Below, in pieces: positions 16,533 to 24,502 of a stretch of 27,117 nucleotides of DNA. Every line of letters begins with the position of its first letter. Position 1 is the first letter of the stretch. The DNA is taken from assembly GCA_964535315.1 (NCBI GenBank), contig CAZHTS010000061.1:1-27117 (forward strand), read 5' to 3'. Source of the DNA: CAZHTS01 sp964535315 (GTDB taxonomy: Bacteria > Chloroflexota > Anaerolineae > Anaerolineales > Anaerolineaceae). Under the pieces are notes generated by a model, which saw nothing but the letters and a program-made list of their open reading frames with translations, ran no database searches and was not told where the DNA came from. The position numbers were made by a program, and so were the translations under genes.

Positions 16533-17717
16533 ATGTCTACTAGACTGGACTGGATCCAACAAGAGCTGGACAACCTGAAAGAAGCCGGCCTGTACAATCG
16601 TATCCGCACCCTGAGTTCGCCCCAGGGCGCCTGGCTGGTGGTCGACGGCAAACGCGTGCTCAACTTCTGCTCGAACAATTACCTGGGGCTGGCCAACCAC
16701 CCCCAAATGGTGCAGGCGGCGCGCGAGATTGTCGATCGCTACGGCGTCGGCCCCACGGCGGTGCGCACCATCGCCGGCACAATGGATCTGCACCTGGAAC
16801 TGGAACGTCGCCTGGCCGCCTTTAAGGGCGTCGAGGCCGCCATCACCTTTCAATCCGGCTTCTGCGCCAACCTGGCCACCATCCCGGCCCTGGTCGGCAA
16901 AGAAGACGTGATCTTCTCGGACGAACTCAACCACGCCAGCATCATCGACGGCAGCCGCCTGTCGGGGGCGCGCATCGAACGCTTTGCCCACGCCGACGTC
17001 GCCGACCTGGAACGCGTCATCCTCGCCCACCAGGGCAGCTATCGCCGCGCCCTGATCATCACCGACGGTGTGTTCAGCATGGACGGCGATCTGGCCCCGC
17101 TGGATAAGATCTACGCCGTGGCCGAAAAATACGACATCCTGCTCATGGTCGACGACGCGCACGGCGAGGGCGTGGTCGGCAAGGGCGGGCGCGGTATCGT
17201 CGACCACTTCGACCTGCACGGCAAAGTAGACGTGGAGGTCGGCACGCTCTCCAAGGCCTTTGGCGTGGTGGGCGGTGTGGTGGCCGGCAAGGCCGTCATC
17301 GTCGAGTGGCTGCGCCAGCGCGCCCGGCCGTTCCTCTTCTCCTCGGCCGTCACCCCGCCGGACGTGGCCGCCACCCTGGCCGCCGTCGACCTGCTGGAAA
17401 GCTCGACCGAACTGGTCGACCGCCTGTGGGAAAACACACGCTACTTCAAGGCCGAGATGAAGACGTTAGGCTTTGACACCGGCGTGAGCGTCACCCCCAT
17501 CACCCCCATCATGCTCGGCGAAGCGCCGCTGGCCCAGCAGTTCAGCCGCGAGCTTTTCGAAGAAGGCGTCTTTGCCATGGCGCTGGGCTTCCCCACCGTG
17601 CCACGCGGCAAGGCGCGCATCCGCGTCATGGTCTCCGCCGCCCACAGCCACGCAGACCTGGATCAGGGCCTGGCCGCCTTTGCCAAAGTAGGCCGTAAGC
17701 TGGGCGTCATCCACTAA
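16533..17717 (+). CDS. kbl: Glycine C-acetyltransferase (2-amino-3-ketobutyrate CoA ligase), PLP-dependent
   Basis: 394 residues, matching the usual length of about 395-400. Belongs to the alpha-oxoamine synthases, PLP enzymes that join an amino acid to an acyl-CoA. NFCSNNYLGLANHP (44-57) is closer to KBL than to BioF. NHAS with His135, VDDAH with Asp208/His210, and TLSKAFGVVGG with the PLP lysine at 241 are all present. GVGPTAVRTIAGT (71-83) binds the substrate. The start is ATG 16533, preceded by GAGGTG; a GTG two codons upstream at 16527 overlaps that ribosome site. No tdh (threonine dehydrogenase) gene is near, so glycine/threonine interconversion is inferred from family only. A BioF or another oxoamine synthase role is the main alternative. 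Confidence 0.85.
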   Translation: MSTRLDWIQQELDNLKEAGLYNRIRTLSSPQGAWLVVDGKRVLNFCSNNYLGLANHPQMVQAAREIVDRYGVGPTAVRTIAGTMDLHLELERRLAAFKGVEAAITFQSGFCANLATIPALVGKEDVIFSDELNHASIIDGSRLSGARIERFAHADVADLERVILAHQGSYRRALIITDGVFSMDGDLAPLDKIYAVAEKYDILLMVDDAHGEGVVGKGGRGIVDHFDLHGKVDVEVGTLSKAFGVVGGVVAGKAVIVEWLRQRARPFLFSSAVTPPDVAATLAAVDLLESSTELVDRLWENTRYFKAEMKTLGFDTGVSVTPITPIMLGEAPLAQQFSRELFEEGVFAMALGFPTVPRGKARIRVMVSAAHSHADLDQGLAAFAKVGRKLGVIH

Positions 17718-17739
17718 CCAGGAACACCTGCCCGCTACG

Positions 17740-17772
17740 CCGGCCCCCACGGGAACACCCCGCGGGGGCCGG
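17740..17772 (+). terminator. Strong GC hairpin after kbl, probable terminator
   Basis: CCGGCCCCC (17740-17748) pairs with GGGGGCCGG (17764-17772), and an inner CGGG/CCCG pair extends the stem. It starts 22 bases after the kbl stop. There is no strong T tract, so it may be a weak or Rho-assisted terminator. Confidence 0.55.
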
Positions 17773-17843
17773 TTGCAAGATCTCTCCGTCACAACATTTC
17801 CGCGCCCCTTTGCGTTAAAACGCTTTGGCTGTGCCGCCAACGT

Positions 17844-17876
17844 TTGGGCCCGGAAGAAGTCCTCTTCCGGGCCCAA
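17844..17876. terminator. Perfect 14-bp inverted repeat between convergent genes, probable bidirectional terminator
   Basis: TTGGGCCCGGAAGA, loop AGTCC, TCTTCCGGGCCCAA. It lies 15 bases downstream of the end of the Cys-rich gene (minus strand) and about 126 bases after kbl (plus strand). No long T tract on either side (two T or AAC only). A protein-binding site is possible, but position suggests transcription end. Confidence 0.6.
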
Positions 17877-17891
17877 CACACGCGACTACGG

Positions 17892-18122
17892 CTACGCTTT
17901 CTCCTCAAACGGGTCGAAACCGGGGTTCGACCCCGCCCAGATGCAGGACTGCGTCTCGTGCAGCATACACTCCTTACCGCGCGAGCAGCGATGCGCCTCC
18001 ACCCGCGGCGGCTGGTCGGGCAAATGCTCCGCCGGGTAGGTCAACTCAGCCTCCAACCCGACCTCACAACCTACGTGGTTGCAGTAACGCACCTTCAACA
18101 CTTCCCATTGTTTTACCGCCAT
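17892..18122 (-). CDS. Small Cys-rich hypothetical protein
   Basis: 76 residues with an excellent ribosome site (GAGGAGGTAACGG before the ATG). I do not recognise a family. Cysteines at 14, 19, 46, 52 and 60 (YCNHVGC, CSRGKEC, QSC) and His residues 16 and 45 could bind zinc or a metal cluster. Acidic and aromatic residues are common, and there is no signal peptide or TM segment. It is followed by a perfect hairpin. It stands alone between kbl (convergent) and the PQQ dehydrogenase (same strand, 112 bases upstream). The strong ribosome site, the Cys pattern and the clean ends support a real gene. Function unknown. Confidence 0.75.
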   Translation of the reverse strand: MAVKQWEVLKVRYCNHVGCEVGLEAELTYPAEHLPDQPPRVEAHRCSRGKECMLHETQSCIWAGSNPGFDPFEEKA

Positions 18123-18234
18123 CCGTTACCTCCTCTAAATACAACAAATGGTACCCTATTGGTAAATATAGTCTGCACCACCCGCTCTGGATAGTGACAG
18201 CCATCCTCGTTCCACCTGACAAACGGCGCTGTGT

Positions 18235-19572
18235 TCAACGCCGCTCCAGGCGCGCCACCGTCCCGTTCAGGTCGAGCAGATACACCCGCCCGGAACGATC
18301 CAGGGCAAACGAACTGATGCTCAGGCCGCTGGCAAACAATTGCTGCGCCTGCCACCGGCCCTGAGCGTCGTGCAGCAGCCCCCACACCGTGCCGCGGCAA
18401 AAATCACCAAACAGGTACACGCCCTGCCACTCGGGCAGGGATGGATCGCGCACCACCACCCCGCCCGTCACCGAGCAGCCCTGCTGGTGGTCATACTCCC
18501 ACACCGGGTCGGTAAACGCCATCCCCTCCGGCGGTTGAGCGGCGTAAGTGTGCCGGCCCTCGCGCCAGTTCCAGCCAAAGTTGACCCCGCCGGGGGTACC
18601 GGCCGGCAGATAATCGATCTCTTCCCACTGGTTCTGGCCGACGTCGCCGAGGTAAAGATCGCCGCTAAGCGGATCGAAGGAAAAACGCCACGGGTTGCGC
18701 AGCCCGTAGGCCCAGATTTCGGGCAACACTCCGGCGCGGCCCACGAACGGATTATCGGGCGGGACGGTGTACCCCGTCTGCGGCGTGCGTACCTCCAGGC
18801 GCAGCAGTTTGCCCAGCCAGGTATTGAGCGCCTGGCCGTTGCCCTGTGGGTCGCCGCCCGAACCGCCGTCGCCCAGGCCCACATACAACGCCCCGTCCGG
18901 GCCAAACGCCAGCCCGCCGCCGTTATGGTTGGGGTAAGGCTGCTTCTGGCGCAGCAGCGCCTCCTCGCCGGCCGGGTCAACCTGCGCCGCGCCGGGGGCG
19001 GCGCGGTAACGCGCCACCACCGTGTCGCCGTTGCGGTCGGTGTAATTCAGATAAAAAATCCCGCTGCGGGCAAAATCGGGATCCAGCGCCAGACCCAGCA
19101 ACCCCTGCTCGGAGCCGCCGGTCGCCACCTGCGCCCGCAGGTCAAGGAAGGGCTGTGGCAGCACCTGCCCGCCCTGCCACACCCGGATCAGGCCCCCCTG
19201 TTCGACGATCAACAACCGCCCGGAACCGTCACCGGGGTCGGCCAGATCGACCGGCTTGACCAGCCCGCCGGCCAACGGCTTCCACACAAAACCGGCCGGA
19301 TCGGGGAAGGCAGTCACCGCCTGCACCGCCGGCGGAGTGGCAGCGGTATCCGGCACGGCGGGAGTCTGCTCCGCCGCCGGCTCATCTGGCGGCGGATAAG
19401 CCGCCAGCGGTGTGGCCTCCGGCTGAAGCGCGTCGCCGGGCGGCGGGTAGGCGGTCGCCGCCGGCCCGCCCGGCGCGACCGTCGTTGTACCGCATCCGGC
19501 CAGCAGCAGGGCCGCCAGCAGCAAGGGCGTTATGACATGCCTATCCGAGATACAACAGATCCATGCGGACAT
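18235..19572 (-). CDS. PQQ-dependent sugar dehydrogenase family lipoprotein (Asd/YliI-like)
   Basis: 445 residues. A lipoprotein signal ends LLLAGC with Cys27, followed by a Pro/Ala/Thr linker (about 28-95) carrying two AYPPP repeats. The catalytic part begins FVWKPLAGGLVKPVDL and holds the sugar-dehydrogenase landmarks LLIVEQGGLIRVW, EQGLLGLALDPDF, NHNGGGLAFGPDGALYVGLG, LGKLLRLEV, YGLRNPWRFSFD and NFGWNWREG, in beta-propeller order. Such enzymes oxidise aldoses outside the membrane using PQQ and calcium. Some relatives bind other substrates, so the sugar and even the cofactor are not certain; no pqq genes are visible. The ATG at 19572 has GGAG 7 bases before it and an extended -10 promoter nearby. 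Confidence 0.88.
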   Translation of the reverse strand: MSAWICCISDRHVITPLLLAALLLAGCGTTTVAPGGPAATAYPPPGDALQPEATPLAAYPPPDEPAAEQTPAVPDTAATPPAVQAVTAFPDPAGFVWKPLAGGLVKPVDLADPGDGSGRLLIVEQGGLIRVWQGGQVLPQPFLDLRAQVATGGSEQGLLGLALDPDFARSGIFYLNYTDRNGDTVVARYRAAPGAAQVDPAGEEALLRQKQPYPNHNGGGLAFGPDGALYVGLGDGGSGGDPQGNGQALNTWLGKLLRLEVRTPQTGYTVPPDNPFVGRAGVLPEIWAYGLRNPWRFSFDPLSGDLYLGDVGQNQWEEIDYLPAGTPGGVNFGWNWREGRHTYAAQPPEGMAFTDPVWEYDHQQGCSVTGGVVVRDPSLPEWQGVYLFGDFCRGTVWGLLHDAQGRWQAQQLFASGLSISSFALDRSGRVYLLDLNGTVARLERR

Positions 19573-19593
19573 AATTGATCTCCATTCCCATCA

Positions 19594-19602
19594 ATTATAT
19601 CA
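19594..19602 (-). promoter_or_regulatory. Extended -10 promoter for the PQQ dehydrogenase
   Basis: TGATATAAT: a TG one base before a perfect TATAAT. No good -35. Expected start near 19588, leader of about 16 bases that includes the GGAG ribosome site. Confidence 0.6.
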
Positions 19603-19623
19603 GCTTTCGGCAAGAATAGAATT

Positions 19624-20418
19624 TCAGGTCATCGGATCTGAGGTTTGAGACTGTGGCTCTTTTGCCTGACCGGGTCTGCGCACCCAAAGTGCTACCGCCA
19701 GTGTCAGCGCCACCAGGCCAAAGGTGATCCAGGTGGAAATAACGACTGCCAGTACGGCGGACTGCTTCACGGAAATCCCGGCCAACGCCCAGAGCAGCAC
19801 CGCTGTATAGGCTGCGTCGCACCGGGTGAAGTTCATCAAAGCAGCGATCACCAACACTACGGCCAGAATGATGCCCATCCAGATTTCAGGGGCGATCCCG
19901 AAACGATCCCATTGTAAAAAATCGAGCACGGAGCTGATGTTGGCAACCGTCGCCACGGTGATCCAGCCCAGGTAAACGCTGAACGGCAAGTGTACCGCCC
20001 ATTTCTCACCTGCGGGAACCGCCTTACGCCCGATTCCCAGCCGCAGGTAGCTGACGATCAAGGTTGCCAGCAGAACCGACATGGCCAGTAGTGTGAGCGG
20101 GAACTGATTATAGTGCCAGAGGAAGATCCAGGCGCTGTTGGCGAGCCCACCCAATCCAATCCACCAACCCGTAGCACGCAGCCGGGGGTTCTGGCGTTGA
20201 GACGGCAACACCTGGTAAATGGCATAGGCGATTAACCCAATGTAAATCAGCCCCCAGATGGAAAACACATATCCGGCGGGAACAAAATACACCTTGAAAC
20301 GATCTGAAATCTGCCCGGTGGTTTGCCCGTTCAGAGGTAGAGCATTGGCCAGACCGTTAACAACCAGGGTTGTCAGAACAGATGCAATTACCGCAATTTG
20401 TCGTGTGATATCTCTCAT
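19624..20418 (-). CDS. TspO/MBR-related tryptophan-rich integral membrane protein
   Basis: 264 residues with about eight predicted TM segments, longer than the five-helix TspO core. Family-like sequences: NGLANALPLNGQTTGQISDR, FVPAGYVFSIWGLIYIGLIA, ANSAWIFLWHYNQFPLTLLA, LPFSVYLGWITVATVANIS. TspO proteins bind porphyrins, tetrapyrroles or sterols and regulate responses to light or stress; this wider branch is usually annotated as a tryptophan-rich sensory protein, with unproven function. The start at 20418 was chosen over the more upstream in-frame ATG at 20481 because the extra 21 residues are hydrophilic and unlike the family, and an AAAGG lies before the chosen ATG. The C-terminus is a short polar tail (GQAKEPQSQTSD). 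Confidence 0.82.
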   Translation of the reverse strand: MRDITRQIAVIASVLTTLVVNGLANALPLNGQTTGQISDRFKVYFVPAGYVFSIWGLIYIGLIAYAIYQVLPSQRQNPRLRATGWWIGLGGLANSAWIFLWHYNQFPLTLLAMSVLLATLIVSYLRLGIGRKAVPAGEKWAVHLPFSVYLGWITVATVANISSVLDFLQWDRFGIAPEIWMGIILAVVLVIAALMNFTRCDAAYTAVLLWALAGISVKQSAVLAVVISTWITFGLVALTLAVALWVRRPGQAKEPQSQTSDPMT

Positions 20419-20460
20419 CGTTCCGCTGCCTTTCTTGTAAGATCGCGGTTTTCCGACCCC

Positions 20461-20478
20461 GCCTGGAGGATACCAGGC
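20461..20478. repeat. Inverted repeat in the leader of the TspO-like gene
   Basis: GCCTGG-AGGATA-CCAGGC, a 6-bp perfect stem with a 6-base loop, between the -10 element and the start codon. Possible operator or leader hairpin. No T tract. Confidence 0.4.
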
Positions 20479-20492
20479 CAAACAGTAATTTC

Positions 20493-20501
20493 ATCATAGC
20501 A
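20493..20501 (-). promoter_or_regulatory. Extended -10 promoter for the TspO-like gene
   Basis: TGCTATGAT: TG one base before TATGAT, no clear -35. Expected start near 20486, leader of about 70 bases with the inverted repeat at 20461-20478. Confidence 0.5.
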
Positions 20502-20541
20502 TATTTCGATTTCTCGGGGATTAAATGTTGTCTACAAAACT

Positions 20542-21312
20542 TTATGGTTTCGTGAACATCCGCCGCCGCCGCCAGGTGATCCACGGCGCCGCCAGTTTGC
20601 GCAGGTAATACTTGGCCACGATCGGCGCCAGCCACGAGCCGCCGTCGCGGTAATGCACCCGCAGCATCTCCGGCCAACAGCGGTCGTCGGCCGCCACGGT
20701 CTTGCCCTCGCCGTGCAGCCGGAAACAGGCCCAACGGCGCTGCGGCAGATAGACCAGCGGCGCCAGGCGCGCCAGGCGCACCCACAGGTCGTAATCCATG
20801 GCAAAGTAAAACGACGGATCGAGCGGCCCCACCTGGCGCCACAAATCCGCCCGGAAGAAGGAGGCCTGTTGGGGGATGTGCACGTACCCCTGGCGCAGGC
20901 GTTGATAATCCGTCTGCCGGGCAGGGAAACGCCCGATCACCCGCCCGCCGGCGTCGATGAAATCCGCCTCGCCGTACACCATGCCGGCCCGCGGGTTGGC
21001 CTGCAAAAAATCCACCGCCGCCCGCACCGCCCCCGGCAGCAAAATGTCGTCCGAATTTAACCAGGCCAGCACCTCGCCGTGAGCGCGGGCAAAGCCCTTA
21101 TTGATGGCGTCCGTCTGACCGGCGTCCGGCTCGGACACCCACCACGCCAGCCGCCCGGCGTAACGTTGCAGAATCTCCACGCTACCATCGGTCGAACCGC
21201 CGTCGACGACGATGTACTCGATCTCGGGGTAATCCTGGTCGAGCACCGAGCGCAGCGTGGCCTCGAGAAAACGAGCCTGATTGAACGAAGGGGTAATGAT
21301 TGAGACCAGCAT
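20542..21312 (-). CDS. Family 2 glycosyltransferase (copy B)
   Basis: 256 residues. GT-A fold sugar transferase using nucleotide-activated sugars. It opens LVSIITPSFNQARFLEATLR, has VVDGGSTDGS (35-44), the NSDD metal/nucleotide-binding motif (86-89), GEVLAWLNSDDILLPGA, and the acceptor-side YFAMDYDLWVRLARL. No membrane segment. The start overlaps the stop of the membrane GT39-like gene (TGATG), so translation is coupled and the two products likely work on the same glycan. The paralogue at 24503-25459 has near-identical N-terminal motifs. It is the last gene of the glycosylation cluster. Donor and acceptor sugars cannot be told. Confidence 0.92.
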   Translation of the reverse strand: MLVSIITPSFNQARFLEATLRSVLDQDYPEIEYIVVDGGSTDGSVEILQRYAGRLAWWVSEPDAGQTDAINKGFARAHGEVLAWLNSDDILLPGAVRAAVDFLQANPRAGMVYGEADFIDAGGRVIGRFPARQTDYQRLRQGYVHIPQQASFFRADLWRQVGPLDPSFYFAMDYDLWVRLARLAPLVYLPQRRWACFRLHGEGKTVAADDRCWPEMLRVHYRDGGSWLAPIVAKYYLRKLAAPWITWRRRRMFTKP

Positions 21313-22856
21313 CAGGGGTTCCGTCCGGCGCGCAAGTCATACACGATATAGCCGTCCCCTTCAGCCGCCACCGGGTAACGTAACAGCAGTTCCTTCAACT
21401 GTGGCTGCGCCTCCAGTTCGGCGAAGGCGGTCACTACAAAATAGGACATTCCCTGAGTCTTCTCGTCGAAATAATTCTGATAATCCAGCGCATCGCTGCC
21501 GCGCCGCGCCGCCAGATCCAGGTCGCCCTGCACCGGCCAGTAGGCCACCGCCGCCCGCCAGCCGTAATACTTGAGCCGGTTGCCGTAATCGCTGGTCAGG
21601 GCGATGAACGGCCCATCGGAGGGAATCTCTGCGCCCATCTGCCGCCAGGCGATCGGCTCGTTGGCGTAACTGGCCGCGTACAGCACCGAGCGCGCCACCC
21701 ACAGAGCGTAGCCGCTGGCGCACAACAGCACCCCCACCGCTGCCGCCCGCCACACCCAGCCCTGGGCGCCGATGCGCTCAAAGGCCAGCGCCGCCGCCGG
21801 CGCCAGCGAAAGCGCCACCAGCGGCACAAACATGAGGTGATAGTAATCGTGCGTGATCATCTGGTAGGGGAATAACAGGCCGTACACCCCGTAGCCCAGC
21901 CAGAAGCCGATCAACAGCGCCCGTCCCGGCCTGCCGGTGGGGGCGTCGCCGGTGGCCTGTGTGGGGATCAACAACACACCCCACAGCCCCACCAGCGGCA
22001 GCGCCAGCCCCGTCAGCGACTGCGCCATCGCCAGCCAGTCGGCGTAAAAGGTGTGGTCGAGCACCATGCGCGAGAGCGACACCGTCCAGAACGAAAAGAA
22101 CCCCAGCGAGCGAGCGCCCAGGTTGAAGATGTAATAGAGCAGCGAGGGCGCCACCAGCAGTCCCGCCAGCGCCCAGGTTTGCGCCGAGCGCAAACTGCGC
22201 CGCAAGCCAATCGTCCCCAGGCAGACCGCCGCCAGCATGCCGGCGATGGGGAACAACGCCACCATCTTGACCAGCACCGCCGCCCCCGCCAGCACGCCGC
22301 TCCACAGCGCCCAACGCCAGCGTTGCGTCTCGGCCCAGCGGTAGATGGCATAGGCCGCAAACAGCAGCCACATCACCATCCACGGATCGGGCTGAAACGA
22401 ACGGCTGGCAACCACCGCAAAAGGCAAAAACAGATAAAAGGCCAGCGCCGCCAGGGCGCCGTCGAACGAACTGAAACGCCGCGCCAGCCGCCACAGGGCC
22501 AGCCCGCCCAGCATCCAGAACAGCGCCGAATAGAGGCGCGCCACCCACAGGTATTCGCCGCCGGCGGCGCGGTACGTCCAGGCCACCAGATGTTCGAGGA
22601 CAGGTGGCTCGTACGACTCGAGCGAATTGGCCAGTTCCACCGCCCGCTCGCGCAGCCCCGGGTCGGCCGCCGGATCTGCGGCGTAATAAAAACCGCGCGC
22701 CAGGATGGCCGCCCGCAGTTGCCGGGTGGGATGAAAATCCAACGGCGGATCTTGCAGATCGTACAGGCGCACCGCCAGACCCAGCAGAAACAACAGCGCC
22801 ACCACCAGCATTTGCAGCCGGGGCCTGCGCGGGAAAATGGAGCGGTCATCGTTCAT
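21312..22856 (-). CDS. GT39-like membrane glycosyltransferase (copy B)
   Basis: 514 residues with many hydrophobic segments (GT-C fold). The first helix is followed by the outside loop VRLYDLQDPPLDFHPTRQLR, where the acidic and His residues are the likely catalytic part. Then EPPVLEHLVAWTYR, WVARLYSALFWMLGG, SRSFQPDPWMVMW. The final soluble part (about 430-514) repeats in both copies (TSDYGNRLKYYGW, YFVVTAFAELEAQPQLKELL, GDGYIVYDLR). Family precedent: it moves a lipid-phosphate-linked sugar onto a protein, lipid or glycan. The start is ATG 22856 (GAGGT 5-6 bases before). The same frame extends upstream to 22934, but that stretch is translated octamer repeat (LTQRREDTKTQRKE) and is not real protein. 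Confidence 0.85.
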   Translation of the reverse strand: MNDDRSIFPRRPRLQMLVVALLFLLGLAVRLYDLQDPPLDFHPTRQLRAAILARGFYYAADPAADPGLRERAVELANSLESYEPPVLEHLVAWTYRAAGGEYLWVARLYSALFWMLGGLALWRLARRFSSFDGALAALAFYLFLPFAVVASRSFQPDPWMVMWLLFAAYAIYRWAETQRWRWALWSGVLAGAAVLVKMVALFPIAGMLAAVCLGTIGLRRSLRSAQTWALAGLLVAPSLLYYIFNLGARSLGFFSFWTVSLSRMVLDHTFYADWLAMAQSLTGLALPLVGLWGVLLIPTQATGDAPTGRPGRALLIGFWLGYGVYGLLFPYQMITHDYYHLMFVPLVALSLAPAAALAFERIGAQGWVWRAAAVGVLLCASGYALWVARSVLYAASYANEPIAWRQMGAEIPSDGPFIALTSDYGNRLKYYGWRAAVAYWPVQGDLDLAARRGSDALDYQNYFDEKTQGMSYFVVTAFAELEAQPQLKELLLRYPVAAEGDGYIVYDLRAGRNP

Positions 22857-22869
22857 ACATACCTCTTTT

Positions 22870-22901
22870 CTTTGCGTCTTTGTATCTTCGCGCCTTTGCG
22901 T
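22870..22901. repeat. Four tandem copies of an 8-base repeat
   Basis: On the plus strand CTTTGCGT, CTTTGTAT, CTTCGCGC, CTTTGCGT (minus: ACGCAAAG, GCGCGAAG, ATACAAAG, ACGCAAAG). It lies in the 74-base space between the two GT39-like genes. Related CGCAAAG octamer runs occur between genes in many environmental bacteria and are often mis-translated as TQRR/KTQR peptides. Confidence 0.85.
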
Positions 22902-22930
22902 TAAGCTTTTCCTGCCCCAACCCTCGCCTT

Positions 22931-24484
22931 TCACGGCGCCGGGGTGGGCGTTTGCTCGTCCTTGGGGTGGCGCAAATCGAAGATCACGAAGCCGTCCCCT
23001 TCTTTGATCACCGGATAATTGCCGTACAACAGGCTCTTCAACTTGGGCTGGTGCGCCAGTTCATCCATCAACGTCACCACGAAGAAATCCATGCCGCGCG
23101 TGGCGCGCTTGAACTCCTGGCGCATATCATACTCCTGCCCGGCCATCGCCCGCACCTCGAAATCGGCCGAGGTCAGCCAGTTGGTCGGGTTGACCCAACC
23201 CCAATACGCCAGGCGATAGCCGTAATCATGCGTCAGGCCGATCACCGCCGAGCCCTGCCCGATCGTCTTGCCCAGTTCCTGCCAGTATTCCACCTCGCCG
23301 CGATAATCGTTGCGTTTAAGCGTCACGCGGATATCCCACGCCTTGAGCACCGTAGTTGCCAGCAGCACCGCCAGCACCACGGCGTACAGGACGGGCTTGG
23401 GCCCACGCAGATGCTGCAAGCCAACCTCCACCGCCGCCGCCACCCCCAACGCCACCACCGGGATGAGCGGCAACTGGTAATAATCGTGGGTCGAAATGTG
23501 GTGCGAAAGGGTCATCCCGTAGATAAAATACCCCACCCACACCAGCGCCAGCGCCGCCCGCGGCGCACGGTCTCGCACCAGAAAAGTGCCCACCAGCGCC
23601 ACCAACAGCCACTCAAAGCCCACCACCCCGCTCAACTCATTGTTCCAGCGCAGGTAAAAGACCGGGTCGCTCCACATCTGCGGGAAGAAGCGCAGGCTGA
23701 GCTGGCTCTGCAAGAAGCCGGAGATATACATCCCGTAAACGTGATAACAGGCGTACGGCAGCACGGTCAGGACGCCCAACACCCACACCCGCGGGTCACG
23801 CACGGCGCGGCGCAGCCCCGGCCCAAACAGCACCATGCCCACGCACACCATGCCGATGAAGAACGCCGCCACCAACTTGATAAAGATGGCCAGCCCGGCC
23901 AGCAGCCCGGCGATGATCGCCCACTTCCAGGTCGGTGTGCGCTGCCAGCGCGCCAGGCCCCACCAGGCGGCCACAATCGCCGCCACCATCAACGGGTCGG
24001 GCTGGAAGGCGCGGCTGGCAATGGCGCCATACGGCAGCAGCAGAAAATACAACAGCGCCGCCAGCGCCCCGTTGTCGCCGATAGTCTCACGCCCCAATAG
24101 GAAGATGAACACCCCGCCCACCATCCAGAAAAAGATCGAATACAGGCGGGCGATCCACAGGTCTTCGGTGTGGAAAAGGCGGTACGTCCAACCGGTCAGA
24201 TACTCCATGATCGGCGGCTCGATCACCCCTTCGGCCTTCCACTGCTGCATCGCCAGTTCGCGTTTCCAATCCTCGTCCAGGTTGGTCAGCGTCTGGTAAT
24301 ACATGCCGCGCGCCATCATGGCCGAATGTAACTGGCGGGTGGGGTGAAAATCCAGCGGCGGGTCGGTCAGATCGTACAGCCGCACGCCCAATCCAACGGC
24401 AAAAATGACCAGCGCACTGATCCACAACAGCCACGGCGAGGCGGCAAAAAAGCGTTTTTCACCCTCAACGGTGGAAACAGTCAT
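22931..24484 (-). CDS. GT39-like membrane glycosyltransferase (copy A)
   Basis: 517 residues, polytopic. Shares with copy B VRLYDLTDPPLDFHPTRQLH, EPPIMEYLTGWTYRLF, WIARLYSIFFWMVGG, SRAFQPDPLMVAA, and in the soluble tail THDYGYRLAYWGW, FFVVTLMDELAHQPKLKSL and EGDGFVIFDLR. The outside loop after the first helix holds the conserved Asp and His residues; HDYYQLP in the middle is also conserved. A short Thr/Pro tail follows (DEQTPTPAP). The start is ATG 24484 (AAGGAG 5 bases before) rather than an in-frame GTG two codons upstream. It lies 18 bases after the GT2 copy A gene. Likely transfers a sugar from a polyprenyl-phosphate donor; acceptor unknown. Confidence 0.85.
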   Translation of the reverse strand: MTVSTVEGEKRFFAASPWLLWISALVIFAVGLGVRLYDLTDPPLDFHPTRQLHSAMMARGMYYQTLTNLDEDWKRELAMQQWKAEGVIEPPIMEYLTGWTYRLFHTEDLWIARLYSIFFWMVGGVFIFLLGRETIGDNGALAALLYFLLLPYGAIASRAFQPDPLMVAAIVAAWWGLARWQRTPTWKWAIIAGLLAGLAIFIKLVAAFFIGMVCVGMVLFGPGLRRAVRDPRVWVLGVLTVLPYACYHVYGMYISGFLQSQLSLRFFPQMWSDPVFYLRWNNELSGVVGFEWLLVALVGTFLVRDRAPRAALALVWVGYFIYGMTLSHHISTHDYYQLPLIPVVALGVAAAVEVGLQHLRGPKPVLYAVVLAVLLATTVLKAWDIRVTLKRNDYRGEVEYWQELGKTIGQGSAVIGLTHDYGYRLAYWGWVNPTNWLTSADFEVRAMAGQEYDMRQEFKRATRGMDFFVVTLMDELAHQPKLKSLLYGNYPVIKEGDGFVIFDLRHPKDEQTPTPAP

Positions 24485-24502
24485 ACCCACTCCTTGATAC
24501 CC

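Noticed and set aside
17719..18039. Plus-strand frames downstream of kbl
   Set aside because: They run across strong hairpins and are antisense to the Cys-rich gene; no start signal.
20419..20481. Upstream ATG of the TspO-like gene
   Set aside because: It adds 21 polar residues that are unlike the family and would overlap the promoter leader hairpin.
22857..22934. N-terminal extension of the GT39-like gene (copy B)
   Set aside because: It is a translated octamer repeat and shows no similarity to copy A; the internal ATG has a good ribosome site.
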